Assembly (NCBI RefSeq): GCF_015207255.1
Contig: NZ_JADEXG010000049.1
Span: 1-40,653, forward strand
From: Vasconcelosia minhoensis LEGE 07310
GTDB taxonomy: Bacteria > Cyanobacteriota > Cyanobacteriia > Phormidesmidales > Phormidesmidaceae
Length of the DNA stretch: 40,653 nucleotides
Direction of reading: 5' to 3'
Part shown: in pieces, positions 15,817 through 24,894 of the stretch
How positions within the stretch are numbered: position 1 is the first letter of the stretch
Layout of the letters: each line of letters starts with the position of its first letter
Notes under the pieces: generated by a model
What the model saw: only the letters and a program-made list of their open reading frames with translations
The model's database searches: none
What the model was told of the DNA's origin: nothing
Translations under genes and position numbers: made by a program

Positions 15817-16905
15817 ATGACTCGACGTTTTGCTACCCGCATCACCCGCCGCTCTGCTTTGGGAGCTGGCCTATTTGTGGGTACCAGTTTGTTGATTAAA
15901 GCCTGCGGCACGACCTCATCTTCGACTGCGGGCTCTTCGGGCGGTGGAGAAATTCTCGCCACGACTTTCGGCGGAGCCTGGGAAGAAGGGCACCGTACCT
16001 ATCTGGCTGAGGAATTCGGTCAAGCGGCTGGCATAGAAGTCACGATTGTCTCAGAACCTGGCTTAGAAGCGGTGTCCAAAGTGATTGCGGCTCAGCCCAA
16101 TCCGCCCTATGACGTGATTCTAATTCCTGAAGGTCCCATGTTTATGGCCGAGGAAGAAGGCGTGCTGGCGGCATTTCCCCAGGATATGAGCGAGAACTAC
16201 GGGGAGATTCAGCCCCAGTACTATAACGAAGGGCTAGCGCCTATGGTCGCCTCGCAGGTTCTAGGCATTGCCTACAATCCAGAGCGGATAAGCACACCGC
16301 CGACCTCCCTGAGCGACTTCTGGAATCCTGAATATGAGGGACGAGTTGGTATCCCAGCGCTAGAAAGCGGCCTGGGCACAACCTTCTTTGTCGAGCTAGC
16401 CCGCCTGGAAGGAGGAGACGAAAACGATGTGGAAGCCGCTTTTCAGAGAATTAAGCAGCTGCTGCCGAATATCGGTGCGATCGCGCCTAACCCCAGCTCC
16501 CTAGCGACGCTGCTCCAGCAGGGAGAAATTGACATGGCCCCCCACTGGTTTGACTATATCAGCGGCATCAAGGCTAAAGGCGCGACGGTGGACTGGGTCG
16601 CGCCTACGGATAAGGTTGCTTCATCCAGCTCATCGCTGCAGATTGTTAAGAACGCTCAGGCAGACCTGGAGACCGCAGTGTCCTACGTTGACCGGGCGCT
16701 GTCGCTGGAGGTGCAGACGGCAATGTCTAAGCCGCCCTACAACTTTCTTCCCACCCATGCGGAAGCCCCTCTCCCCGAAGAGCTCGCGGCCAAGCTGGGT
16801 AGCAGCGCCGATCTAAAGGATCGGCTGTTCATCCCCAACTGGCAGATCATTAACCAAAACCGCGCCGAGTGGATCGAGCGATTTGACCGAGAAGTTCAGG
16901 CTTAA
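15817..16905 (+). CDS. Solute-binding lipoprotein 3, PotD/family-1 type
   Basis: A 362-residue protein from ATG 15817 (GTG 15811 is in frame but lies in the AGAGGAGA ribosome site). The signal is TRRSALGAGLFVGTSLLIKAC, nearly the same as in protein 2. The mature part is the most divergent of the three at the start (EVTIVSEPGLEAVSKVI), yet it keeps VLGIAYNPE, FWNPEYEGRVGI and a WIERFDREVQA end. The AGAGGAG site implies strong translation. Same operon and presumably the same ATPase and permeases. Confidence 0.88.
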   Translation: MTRRFATRITRRSALGAGLFVGTSLLIKACGTTSSSTAGSSGGGEILATTFGGAWEEGHRTYLAEEFGQAAGIEVTIVSEPGLEAVSKVIAAQPNPPYDVILIPEGPMFMAEEEGVLAAFPQDMSENYGEIQPQYYNEGLAPMVASQVLGIAYNPERISTPPTSLSDFWNPEYEGRVGIPALESGLGTTFFVELARLEGGDENDVEAAFQRIKQLLPNIGAIAPNPSSLATLLQQGEIDMAPHWFDYISGIKAKGATVDWVAPTDKVASSSSSLQIVKNAQADLETAVSYVDRALSLEVQTAMSKPPYNFLPTHAEAPLPEELAAKLGSSADLKDRLFIPNWQIINQNRAEWIERFDREVQA

Positions 16906-16923
16906 CCCGGAGAATAGACTCAA

Positions 16924-17793
16924 ATGAGCGTTGCCAATCTACCGACCCCAAAACGGAAAAAGCTGCCGCTGACTCAGGGACAGCTGGCCCTGCCGCTAGC
17001 GGCCTTTCTAACCCTGTTCTACGTGATTCCGATGGTTGTCTTGCTGGCAGCCAGCTTTCAACCCGCTCGGGGCGGCGGCTTCACCCTGGCGCAGTATGCG
17101 GAGTTTTTTACTGACTCAGCCAATATCAGAGTCCTGACGCTGACCTTTTGGCTGGGTTTACAGGTGACGATAGCCTGTCTAATCTTTGGCTACCCAGTAG
17201 CCTATTTCTATCATCAAGCGACTGCTAGATGGAAAACCATTCTGACTTTTTTAATCCTACTGCCGCTGCTGACCAGCGCGGTCGTGCGGACCTTTGGCTG
17301 GGTCGTCATTCTAGGCAGACAGGGGTTGATTAATTCACTCCTGGTTGGGCTAGGGATGATTGACGAGCCGATCAAGCTGCTGTTTACTCATCTCGGTGTC
17401 GCTATGGCGATGACTCAGATCTGGCTGCCGCTGATGGTGCTCTCCATCATCGCCTCACTTTCGCAAATCGATCCGCGACTGGCGGCAGCTTCTGAAAGCC
17501 TCGGCGGCGGCAAATGGCGGACGTTCTGGCAAATTACCCTGCCGCTTTCTTTGCCTGGGATTATCTCGGGCTGTCTGCTAGTGTTTGCCCTGACGGTCAG
17601 CTCCTTCGTCACGCCGTCAATCATCGGCGGCGGGCAGCTAATGTATATGCCAACGCTGATCTACCAGCAGGGCGTCGTGCTGCTCAACAAGCCCTTTGCC
17701 GCCGCGGTTTCAGCAGTCCTGCTGATCATGGTGCTGATCGTTGTCTTTTTGCTCAGCACGCTAGGCCAGAGAACTCGCAAATATGTTCAATAG
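16924..17793 (+). CDS. ABC transporter permease, PotB type
   Basis: A 289-residue inner-membrane permease with six predicted membrane segments. The cytoplasmic coupling loop (EAA motif) is AAASESLGGGKWRTFWQITL near residues 185-205, followed by LPLSLPGIISGC. The N-terminal arm (LPLTQGQLALPLAAFLTLFY) is typical of the PotB/AfuB side of the translocation pair. It begins 18 bases after binding protein 3 and ends 9 bases before the second permease. Confidence 0.92.
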   Translation: MSVANLPTPKRKKLPLTQGQLALPLAAFLTLFYVIPMVVLLAASFQPARGGGFTLAQYAEFFTDSANIRVLTLTFWLGLQVTIACLIFGYPVAYFYHQATARWKTILTFLILLPLLTSAVVRTFGWVVILGRQGLINSLLVGLGMIDEPIKLLFTHLGVAMAMTQIWLPLMVLSIIASLSQIDPRLAAASESLGGGKWRTFWQITLPLSLPGIISGCLLVFALTVSSFVTPSIIGGGQLMYMPTLIYQQGVVLLNKPFAAAVSAVLLIMVLIVVFLLSTLGQRTRKYVQ

Positions 17794-17802
17794 GAGGGTG
17801 TC

Positions 17803-18660
17803 ATGACCGTCGATTCACCAAGAGCTGCTCACGCCTCAACGGGCGACCTGACTCAGCTCGACCGGATTTCATTCAGCTGGGTAATTACGAGTATCGCGCT
17901 CTTTAGCCTATTTGTCCTAACGCTACCCACGCTGATTGTTCTAATCGCCTCGCTGAGCTCCGCTCAGACTTTACAATTTCCGCCGCCCGGCTTTTCATTC
18001 CAGTGGTATATTTCCCTGTTTAATTATCCAGAGCTGTGGTCAGCGGCGGTTACCAGCCTTCAGGCTGCTGTCGGGACGACTGTGATCTGTGTGGTGCTCG
18101 GCGTTTGTGCCTGTTTGGCAATGGCGGGCAGCCGGGCGAATTGGGTCTCGGCAATGGATGCGCTAGTCATGTCCCCTCTGGCTTTACCGGGTGTCGCCGT
18201 AGGTTTGGGAATTTTGACCTATCTCAGCCTAATGGGCGTCCGCCTTTCGATTTGGACGCTAATGATCGGGCATGTCGTGATCTGCATTCCCTACGTCGTG
18301 CGTACGACCCTTGCTAGCCTAAGCCAGCTCGGCTCGGCCATGAATGAAGCGTCTACGGTCCTCGGCGCTAGCCCGCAGTATACGTTTTTCCATGTGACGC
18401 TGCCCCTGATTCAGCAGGGGGTGATCATCGGGGCCTTTATGACGTTTCTAACCTCGTTTGACAACATTACGGTGTCACTTTTTCTCTCGGATGCTCGCAC
18501 CGAGGTGCTGCCAATCCGCATGTGGTCGATGATTGAGAATGATCTGGACGTGCGGGCGGCGGCTATTTCAGGCATTCTGATTGTGATTACGGCAATTTTT
18601 ATGATTGTGATGGAGCGGGCCTCGGGGCTATCTAAGTCGCTAATGAGCGATCGCGCTTAG
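17803..18660 (+). CDS. ABC transporter permease, PotC type
   Basis: A 285-residue membrane protein with six predicted helices and EAA loop NEASTVLGASPQYTFFHVTL near residues 180-199, then PLIQQGVIIG. It pairs with the preceding permease; AGGAGG precedes its ATG. It is the last gene of the first transporter operon: a 332-base gap follows. HIP1 GCGATCGC sits at its stop. Confidence 0.92.
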   Translation: MTVDSPRAAHASTGDLTQLDRISFSWVITSIALFSLFVLTLPTLIVLIASLSSAQTLQFPPPGFSFQWYISLFNYPELWSAAVTSLQAAVGTTVICVVLGVCACLAMAGSRANWVSAMDALVMSPLALPGVAVGLGILTYLSLMGVRLSIWTLMIGHVVICIPYVVRTTLASLSQLGSAMNEASTVLGASPQYTFFHVTLPLIQQGVIIGAFMTFLTSFDNITVSLFLSDARTEVLPIRMWSMIENDLDVRAAAISGILIVITAIFMIVMERASGLSKSLMSDRA

Positions 18661-18992
18661 TCTGCATCTATAGCAATGTGCCACGCTGTCGGCTCAAAAA
18701 TCTCAGAGTCTCGACTTCTAAAAGCGGGCTATTCCCCTGATTAGCCGTATTGAATGATACATTTACCTATGAGGAGCCACCCTATAATTGAGATTAGATT
18801 GGCTAAGCTTGGCGTGGTTTTAGCTATAGTTAAAGGTGTTTCGGGCACTAGCGCAACATTCCTGAACCCTTTTTTCAAAGGGCCTTTCAGTCTGTTGTCT
18901 CAGGCATTCTGATAGATCAACAGCATAATTGGCCGCTTAAAAGGGATTTCAGCGACTCTATCTTCGAAAACCTCTTTTCGGTGGGTCATGCT
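18661..18992 (+). promoter_or_regulatory. 332-bp leader of the first amidohydrolase gene
   Basis: There is no coding frame of note. It contains a short hairpin, CCCTTT (18867-18872) with AAAGGG (18877-18882) around TTTC, and a GAGGAG stretch near 18772. I compared it by eye with purine and guanidine riboswitch consensus elements and saw no match. It may hold the promoter of the deaminase-like gene. Confidence 0.3.
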
Positions 18993-20537
18993 ATGCCTTC
19001 AACGCTCATACGCGGTAAGCAAGTTATTTGTAAAGTCCTCAACCGCAGCGAGGCGCAGATTATTGAGGACGGTGCTGTCTTCCAGCGGGACGGTAAGATT
19101 GTAGACATTGGCGCTTATCAGGAGCTGTCCAGTAAATATCAGCCCGATACTGTTTTGGGCTCAGCCCATCATGTGGTGATGCCGGGTTTCGTGAATAGCC
19201 ATCACCATGTCGGCTTAACACCCTTCCAGCTAGGGTCTCTGGACTATCCTTTGGAGCTTTGGTTTGCCAGCCGTTTGTCTGCTCGGAAGGTAGATTTTTA
19301 CCTCGATACCCTGTACTCCGCCTTTGAGATGATCGAGTCGGGGATTACCACGGTTCAACATATCCACGGCTGGCTACCGGGACCGGCTCTGAAGTGGCCC
19401 GCGATCGCAGAAAAAATTCTCAAAGCCTACGAAGACATCGGCATGCGAGTCTCTTACTGCTTTGCCGTGCGCACCCAAAATCACTTTGTCTACGAGGACA
19501 ACAGCGACTTCGCGGCTCGCCTACCTGCCAGTATTGCCTCAGATATGGAGGCGTGGCTAAAGGCTCAGGAGATCCCAACGCAGGACTACCTCGATTATTT
19601 TGAACATCTGTGGACCCATTGGGACCAGGATCGCACCGACCGCACCCGGATTCAGCTCGCACCCGCTAACCTGCACTGGTGCTCCGATGACGCTTTGACG
19701 CTCCAGAATGAATACGCTGCCAAATACGATGTTGGGATGCATATGCACCTACTGGAAACGCCCTATCAGAAGGCGTATGCCCAGCGCCGCACGGGCAAGA
19801 CGGCGGTACAGCATCTGCATGATTTGGGACTGCTCGGCCCTCGTTTGACGCTCGGCCATGGCGTTTGGGTCACCGAAGACGACATGGATTTGCTGTCTGA
19901 AACCGGCACGATGGTGTGTCACAACGCCAGCTCAAACCTGCGCTTACAGAGCGGAATTGCTCCCTTGAATTACTACGCCCAGAAAGGCGTCAAAGTCGGC
20001 ATGGGTCTGGATGAGGCCGGAATCAACGATGATCGAGACATGCTCCAGGAGATGCGGCTCGTGCTGAAGCTGCACCGAGTGCCTGGTATTGATTCTTTTG
20101 TGCCCACAGCGGCGCAAGTCTTCCAAATGGCGACGGAGCACGGCGCTCATACCACTCGCTTTGCCGCAGATGTCGGCACGCTGGAACCGGGCAAGGCTGC
20201 CGATCTGGTGCTGATGGACTGGCAGCATATCGCCTATCCTTACCTGGACGAGGAGATCCCGGTATTAGAAGCTGTGCTGCATCGCAGCCGCACCCACGGG
20301 ATTAAGACGGTGATGGTTGCGGGTGAAGTGGTCTATGAAGAAGGAAAATTCACCCGGATTGACAAAGATGCCATGCTGGCCGAGCTAGCGGAGTCTCTGC
20401 AAGTCCCGTTCACCCCAGATGAGCTGCGGCGACGAGAGCTGGCTAAGACGGTCTTTCCCTATGTCAAAAAAGTCTACAACGGCTGGTTCAAGTCAGACGG
20501 TCTCGATTCGTTCTATCACCAAAACTGTCGGCATTGA
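18993..20537 (+). CDS. Amidohydrolase, SsnA/Atz-type aminohydrolase or deaminase
   Basis: A 514-residue metal-dependent hydrolase of the TRZ/ATZ and guanine-deaminase-like group, using ATG 18993. Metal-site motifs in order are GFVNSHHHVG (HxH), HMHLLETP, LGHGVWV and GLDEAGINDDRD. A C-terminal beta-barrel part has LEPGKAADLVLMDW and AGEVVYEEGKF. Family members deaminate cyclic amidines such as guanine, cytosine or triazines. The GLDEAG form of the last motif departs from the more usual GTD and may mark a different substrate. It stands between two ABC transporter operons on the same strand, implying one uptake-and-breakdown unit. Confidence 0.85.
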   Translation: MPSTLIRGKQVICKVLNRSEAQIIEDGAVFQRDGKIVDIGAYQELSSKYQPDTVLGSAHHVVMPGFVNSHHHVGLTPFQLGSLDYPLELWFASRLSARKVDFYLDTLYSAFEMIESGITTVQHIHGWLPGPALKWPAIAEKILKAYEDIGMRVSYCFAVRTQNHFVYEDNSDFAARLPASIASDMEAWLKAQEIPTQDYLDYFEHLWTHWDQDRTDRTRIQLAPANLHWCSDDALTLQNEYAAKYDVGMHMHLLETPYQKAYAQRRTGKTAVQHLHDLGLLGPRLTLGHGVWVTEDDMDLLSETGTMVCHNASSNLRLQSGIAPLNYYAQKGVKVGMGLDEAGINDDRDMLQEMRLVLKLHRVPGIDSFVPTAAQVFQMATEHGAHTTRFAADVGTLEPGKAADLVLMDWQHIAYPYLDEEIPVLEAVLHRSRTHGIKTVMVAGEVVYEEGKFTRIDKDAMLAELAESLQVPFTPDELRRRELAKTVFPYVKKVYNGWFKSDGLDSFYHQNCRH

Positions 20538-20614
20538 TCAGCTGAAGGGGCTGATAGTCCTGGTGAGATGCCTGAAATTTACGCTCAGCTGAAGCTTTTT
20601 AGAGGAAACCTGCT

Positions 20615-21655
20615 ATGTTTCAACCCAATCGTCGTCGTTTTTTAGGGCTTGGCCTGGGGGCTGCCGTAACGCCCGTATTGATGTCTATCCTGAATGCCTG
20701 CCAGAAAACCGGCGGACAGGCCACCGGCGGTGCAGCCGCGCGAGAAATTAAATTCTCCCATGGCACTGGCTTATGTAATATGCCGCTGTTCTACTCGGCA
20801 GAAAAGCAGCTGTTTGAAAAGTATGGCTTTAAAGGATCAGCCGCTCTGACGCCGCTCGCTTCTGATATCGCGGCCCAGCTGGCGACGGGTCAGGTGGAGA
20901 TGTCGGTGATTCCGTTTACAAACGCGATCGCGGCCTATACCCAAGGAGCCTCCTTCCAGATTGTCGCCGGTAGCGGCATTGAAGGCTTAATTTTGGTTGC
21001 CAAACCCGAGATTACCAGCTTTGAGCAGCTGCGGGGCAAGAAGATTGCCACCTTCCAAGCCGATACTCTGGATGTCGTAGTCTACGATTATCTCAAGAAC
21101 GCAGGTATGACCTACGACGATGTCGAGATGGTTTACTTTGGGGATTCGACAGAGCTGCTGAATGCCTATCTTTCGGGGCAGGTCGATGCGGTCAGTCATA
21201 TTGAACCCTACGCGACCAAAGCGCAGACGGAGACCGATGGCAATGTTCTGGGTGACGGCACGGATATCTATGGGCAGGGCTATCCTGACTGTGTTCTAGC
21301 GGCTCGGAATGAGCTAATTGAGCAAGAGCCGGATGTGGTCAAGGACGTGATTCGTACCTTCTTTGAAGCGGAATATGAGATTGAAAATAATTTTGAAGAA
21401 GCAGCGGAAACGACGGTGGGTAAATACTATAAGACTGACTTAGAGAGTGTTCTAGCCGCAGCTCAGGCCCAGCCGCCTGGCGTCGATATCCGCGACAAAC
21501 GCGAGTTTATGTATAGCCGGGCCGAGAGTATGAAAGAGCTGAACTATATTAACAGCAGTCCCGACGAAAACTTTGTCAATTTTGACTTACTCAATGAGGT
21601 CATTGAAGAGAGTCCTGAGCTTTGGGAACGGGTCGATGTCAAGGCTAATGTCTAA
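20615..21655 (+). CDS. NMT1/SsuA-type ABC substrate-binding lipoprotein
   Basis: A 346-residue protein with twin-arginine NRRRFLGLGLGAA and lipobox ILNAC. The body fits the NMT1/THI5-like, nitrate/sulfonate/pyrimidine binding fold: LCNMPLFYSAEKQLFEKYGF, LATGQVEMSVIPFTNAI, GKKIATFQADTLDVVVYDYL, YLSGQVDAVSHIEPYA. Relatives bind taurine, nitrate, thiamine precursors or hydroxymethylpyrimidine. It is the first gene of the second transporter operon, 77 bases after the amidohydrolase; a pyrimidine-like ligand would suit the context. Confidence 0.88.
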   Translation: MFQPNRRRFLGLGLGAAVTPVLMSILNACQKTGGQATGGAAAREIKFSHGTGLCNMPLFYSAEKQLFEKYGFKGSAALTPLASDIAAQLATGQVEMSVIPFTNAIAAYTQGASFQIVAGSGIEGLILVAKPEITSFEQLRGKKIATFQADTLDVVVYDYLKNAGMTYDDVEMVYFGDSTELLNAYLSGQVDAVSHIEPYATKAQTETDGNVLGDGTDIYGQGYPDCVLAARNELIEQEPDVVKDVIRTFFEAEYEIENNFEEAAETTVGKYYKTDLESVLAAAQAQPPGVDIRDKREFMYSRAESMKELNYINSSPDENFVNFDLLNEVIEESPELWERVDVKANV

Positions 21656-21704
21656 GCAGACAAGTTAAAAATTCTCTATCAAAGCCCTGTATCTGCGCAT
21701 CATT

Positions 21705-22604
21705 ATGCAACAAACCCCCGTCCAGGAATCCCAATCCACTGCTCCGCTGCAAAGCAGCAGCCTGAGTGAACGCAAGCGCAAGGCCAGAATTAAAAGCCTG
21801 AAAAGCCTAGTTCAGCAAGTGCTCTGGTGGGTGCTCTCCCTCAGCTTATTTATTGGCCTTTGGGAACTGCTTAGCGCTTTAGGATTGCTGAATACGCTGA
21901 TTTTACCCGCGCCGCATCAGTTTATTGCTGAAATTGCTAACCAGGAGCAGTTCATGTCCCTTAAGGTCGGCGTCGAGCGAACCGGCGCTAACTTCGCTGC
22001 CCTGACGGCAATTGTGGCCACCCTAACGCGGGTCCTGAGCGGGTTGGTTTTAGGCTTCATCGCTGCTCTCTTAGTAGGATGCCTGGCGGCCTATTTCAAA
22101 ATTTTTGGTAACCTCACGCTGCCCGTGATTACGCTGCTGGCCCCGATCGCGCCGATTGCCTGGATTCCCTTTGCGATACTGGCCTTTGGCATCGGAGATG
22201 GAGCCGCTATTTTTGTGGTATTTGTTGGCATTTTCTTCATCCTCACCCTGGCTACCGTCAACACCATTCGCAATGTCGATCAGCTTTACATCAACACGGC
22301 CAGAGTCCTGGGTGCGAGTCGGCGACAGGTGATGTTCAAGATTATTTTGCCTGCTATCATTCCTGACCTATTTGTGATCTTACGAATGAACCTGTTTGCC
22401 GCCTGGATGGCCGTATTAGCAGCCGAAATGGTGGGCGTGAATACCGGACTCGGCGCGATTATCATGGTCGGCCGGCAGATGTTTAACGCTAAGCTGATGT
22501 TCCTCGGTATGGCCATGATTGGCGTGGTGGGGTACTTACTAGACGCTGGGTTCGCACAAATCCAAAAGCGGGTGCTGTGGTGGAAGACCACGGCACAAAT
22601 TTGA
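21705..22604 (+). CDS. ABC transporter permease, SsuC/TauC type
   Basis: A 299-residue inner-membrane protein. It has a charged N-terminal tail, about six helices, and a coupling loop INTARVLGASRRQVMFKIIL near residues 196-215 that continues into PAIIPDLF. The SsuC family normally works as a homodimer with two SsuB ATPases, which fits one permease gene here. It lies 49 bases after the binding protein and two bases before the ATPase start. Confidence 0.92.
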   Translation: MQQTPVQESQSTAPLQSSSLSERKRKARIKSLKSLVQQVLWWVLSLSLFIGLWELLSALGLLNTLILPAPHQFIAEIANQEQFMSLKVGVERTGANFAALTAIVATLTRVLSGLVLGFIAALLVGCLAAYFKIFGNLTLPVITLLAPIAPIAWIPFAILAFGIGDGAAIFVVFVGIFFILTLATVNTIRNVDQLYINTARVLGASRRQVMFKIILPAIIPDLFVILRMNLFAAWMAVLAAEMVGVNTGLGAIIMVGRQMFNAKLMFLGMAMIGVVGYLLDAGFAQIQKRVLWWKTTAQI

Positions 22605-22606
22605 TT

Positions 22607-23410
22607 ATGCATACCATTATTTGTCAAAACGTCAGTAAGGTCTGGGGCCTAGATACGCCAGAGGAAGTGCTGGCAATCGATCGGGTTAGCTTTTCGGTAG
22701 AGCCTGGCGAATTTCTGGTGATTATTGGCCCCAGCGGCTGCGGTAAGAGCACCCTGCTATCGATGATTGCCGGGCTGGAGCCGCCAACTGCGGGAAAGAT
22801 TTTGCACGACGGGGAACCGATTGCCGGTCCGTCGCCTCAGCGATCGATGATTTTTCAGCAGTCGTCGCTGCTGCCCTGGATGTCGGTCATTGACAATGTA
22901 GCTTTCGGCCTGGAGCTCAAGGGAGTTAATCGCAAAGCGCGGCATCAGCGAGCCGAGCATTTTTTGAAAGAGGTGGGACTTCGCAGTTTTGCCCATCGCT
23001 ATCCCCATCAGCTTTCAGGGGGGATGCAGCAGCGGGCCTGTATTGCGCGGGCGCTCTGCTTAGGCACCGACGTATTGCTGATGGATGAGCCCTTTGCGGC
23101 GCTGGACGTGCAGACCCGCTATCAGATGCAGAAGTTTTTACTCGATATCTGGCAGGCGGCGGGCAAGACCGTTGTTTTCGTGACGCATCACATCGATGAG
23201 GCGATCTTTCTCGCCGATCGCGTGATCATCCTCACGGCGCGTCCGGGGCGGCTGTTAGAAAGCGTCACCATTGATATGGCCCGACCTCGCGACGTGATGA
23301 GTTCGGAGTTTGAGCGTCACCGTAACCTGTTCGTAGAGCATATGCGCTCTGAAGTCGTCCGCGCCTTTGAGGAGCAGGAGCTGGTAGAGATGATGGATAC
23401 TCGGGTGTAA
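22607..23410 (+). CDS. ABC transporter ATPase, SsuB/TauB type
   Basis: A 267-residue ATPase with ATG 22607, two bases after the permease stop. Motifs are GPSGCGKST (Walker A), FQQSSLLPWMSV (Q-loop), LSGGMQQR (signature), VLLMDEPFAALD (Walker B) and VTHHIDEA (H-switch). The PWMSV and GGMQQR forms are characteristic of the nitrate/sulfonate/taurine/pyrimidine transporter class. It is followed five bases later by a small TIGR03943-like gene, indicating continued co-transcription. Confidence 0.92.
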   Translation: MHTIICQNVSKVWGLDTPEEVLAIDRVSFSVEPGEFLVIIGPSGCGKSTLLSMIAGLEPPTAGKILHDGEPIAGPSPQRSMIFQQSSLLPWMSVIDNVAFGLELKGVNRKARHQRAEHFLKEVGLRSFAHRYPHQLSGGMQQRACIARALCLGTDVLLMDEPFAALDVQTRYQMQKFLLDIWQAAGKTVVFVTHHIDEAIFLADRVIILTARPGRLLESVTIDMARPRDVMSSEFERHRNLFVEHMRSEVVRAFEEQELVEMMDTRV

Positions 23411-23415
23411 TCGCC

Positions 23416-23901
23416 ATGAAAGGATTAGCCTTTTTACAGGACCTGGCCAACGCCATTACCGGCAGGCCGACGGCTAAAGCATCAGCCGAACCCGCAATTG
23501 ATATCTGGAGCTATGCCGAGCCCGCTGGAGAGGAGCCCGATCCGCTGAAGCGAAATGTCTTGCAGTGGCGTCGCCTGATTTCTGCGGTGCGCGATCCGCT
23601 GGCTACCTTTCCAGGACAGTCCGTCAGTCTGGTTGGATTTGTTCATCGTGCACCCGGTGAAAGCGCGCAGGAGTTTACGCTGGCGCGACGGGTAATCCGC
23701 TGCTGTTTAGCCGATACGGTGCCGCTGGGGTTAGTCATTCATACCGATCGGGCTGAGCAATTTGCACCGGAGACCTGGCTACATATAGAGGGAGAATTTG
23801 TAGCCGCGTCGATTCAGGGAAAGGCCAAACTTGCGATCGCGCCCACCACTATTCATCCCATTCCTGAACCGAAAAAAGCCTATATCAACGGCGTGTTCTA
23901 G
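23416..23901 (+). CDS. TIGR03943/DUF1980-like small protein
   Basis: A 161-residue soluble protein. The C-terminal two thirds hold GFVHRAPGESAQEFTLARRV, IRCCLADTVPLGLVI, WLHIEGEF and a final PIPEPKKAYINGVF, which resembles the C-terminal domain of the TIGR03943 (YcgQ-like) family of putative permease partners. The membrane part of that family is absent, so this is a stand-alone domain. It lies between the SsuB-like ATPase and the amino-acid-type binding protein. Its role is unknown; perhaps a cytoplasmic accessory factor for one of the transporters. Confidence 0.55.
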   Translation: MKGLAFLQDLANAITGRPTAKASAEPAIDIWSYAEPAGEEPDPLKRNVLQWRRLISAVRDPLATFPGQSVSLVGFVHRAPGESAQEFTLARRVIRCCLADTVPLGLVIHTDRAEQFAPETWLHIEGEFVAASIQGKAKLAIAPTTIHPIPEPKKAYINGVF

Positions 23902-23955
23902 CCCATTAGCAGTCTATCCAACCCTGTTATCTTTCTTAAGGAAACCGAACCAACC

Positions 23956-24894
23956 ATGAGCCTCTACTTCAACCGACGCAAATTTCTCTGGTATGGCACC
24001 GCTGGCCTGAGCGCCAGTATGCTGCTCAAAGCCTGCACAAGTCCGTCTGCCGATTCAACCTCGACAGAGACGAGTGCTGCCGACAGCAGTGACGAGGCCG
24101 CTAGCGCGGGGATGTCCGTCGAAGATGTCAAGGCGATGGGTAAGCTGCGAGTCGGCTTAGAGGCCGCCTATCCGCCCTTTGCGATGCGAGACGGCAGCGA
24201 GATTATTGGCTATGACATCGATCTAGGGCAGGCGATGGCCGAAACGCTAGGCGTAGAGTTCGAGCCGGTGGATACGCCCTGGGCGGGCGTCATTCCCTCG
24301 CTGTATGGGGAAAAGTTTGACCTAATTTTTGGCAGCATGAGCTATACGCCGGAACGGGTAGAAAAGGTCGCGTTCAGCATTCCCTATACAGAAGCCTCCC
24401 AGGCAGCGCTGATTCGCGTCGAAGACGAAGGCAGCATTCAGTCTGTCGATGACCTGTCTGGAAAAGTGTTGGGGATTAAGCTGGGTTCTCCAGGCGAGGT
24501 TCTGTCTAAGGAGCTGGAGGAAAAGCTGAAGGCGGAAAAAGGGGAAGGCTTTGCCGAAATTAAAATCTACGACGACCACCCCGCCGCTTATTTGGCCTTG
24601 GGTCAGGGTAAGGTCGATGCCGTCTTGAATACCATTTCGACTTTAGGAATCGTGCTGCGGGATCAGCCGGAGGAGTTTACTGTCGTTCGTGGGTTTGGCC
24701 AAGATAACTGGGCAGGCATTGCCGCCCGCGAGGCAGATACGGCGCTGGTTAGCTTCGTGGATGAAGAACTGAAACGCCTCAAAGCCAACGGTACCCTGGA
24801 CGAACTTCAGGAAAAATGGTTTGGCTTCACAATGAATTTGCCCAATCAAAAGCCGGTTGTTGAAGATGGCGAGCTAGCGTTTGTCGATGCTTGA
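23956..24894 (+). CDS. Polar amino-acid-type ABC substrate-binding lipoprotein
   Basis: A 312-residue family 3 binding protein. Signal NRRKFLWYGTAG with twin arginine and lipobox LLKAC; a Ser/Thr/Ala-rich linker follows to about residue 55. The mature domain has MGKLRVGLEAAYPPFAMRDG, IIGYDIDLGQAMAE and FDLIFGSMSYTPERVEKVAF, the classic start of a His/Gln/Arg-type receptor. LGQGKVDAVLNTIST continues the fold. Its stop overlaps the permease start by 8 bases. Some members bind non-amino-acid nitrogen compounds, which is possible here. Confidence 0.9.
   Translation: MSLYFNRRKFLWYGTAGLSASMLLKACTSPSADSTSTETSAADSSDEAASAGMSVEDVKAMGKLRVGLEAAYPPFAMRDGSEIIGYDIDLGQAMAETLGVEFEPVDTPWAGVIPSLYGEKFDLIFGSMSYTPERVEKVAFSIPYTEASQAALIRVEDEGSIQSVDDLSGKVLGIKLGSPGEVLSKELEEKLKAEKGEGFAEIKIYDDHPAAYLALGQGKVDAVLNTISTLGIVLRDQPEEFTVVRGFGQDNWAGIAAREADTALVSFVDEELKRLKANGTLDELQEKWFGFTMNLPNQKPVVEDGELAFVDA

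Noticed and set aside
18661-18992. Possible purine or guanidine riboswitch before the deaminase-like gene
   Set aside because: None of the conserved core elements of those riboswitch classes was seen; only one short hairpin is present.
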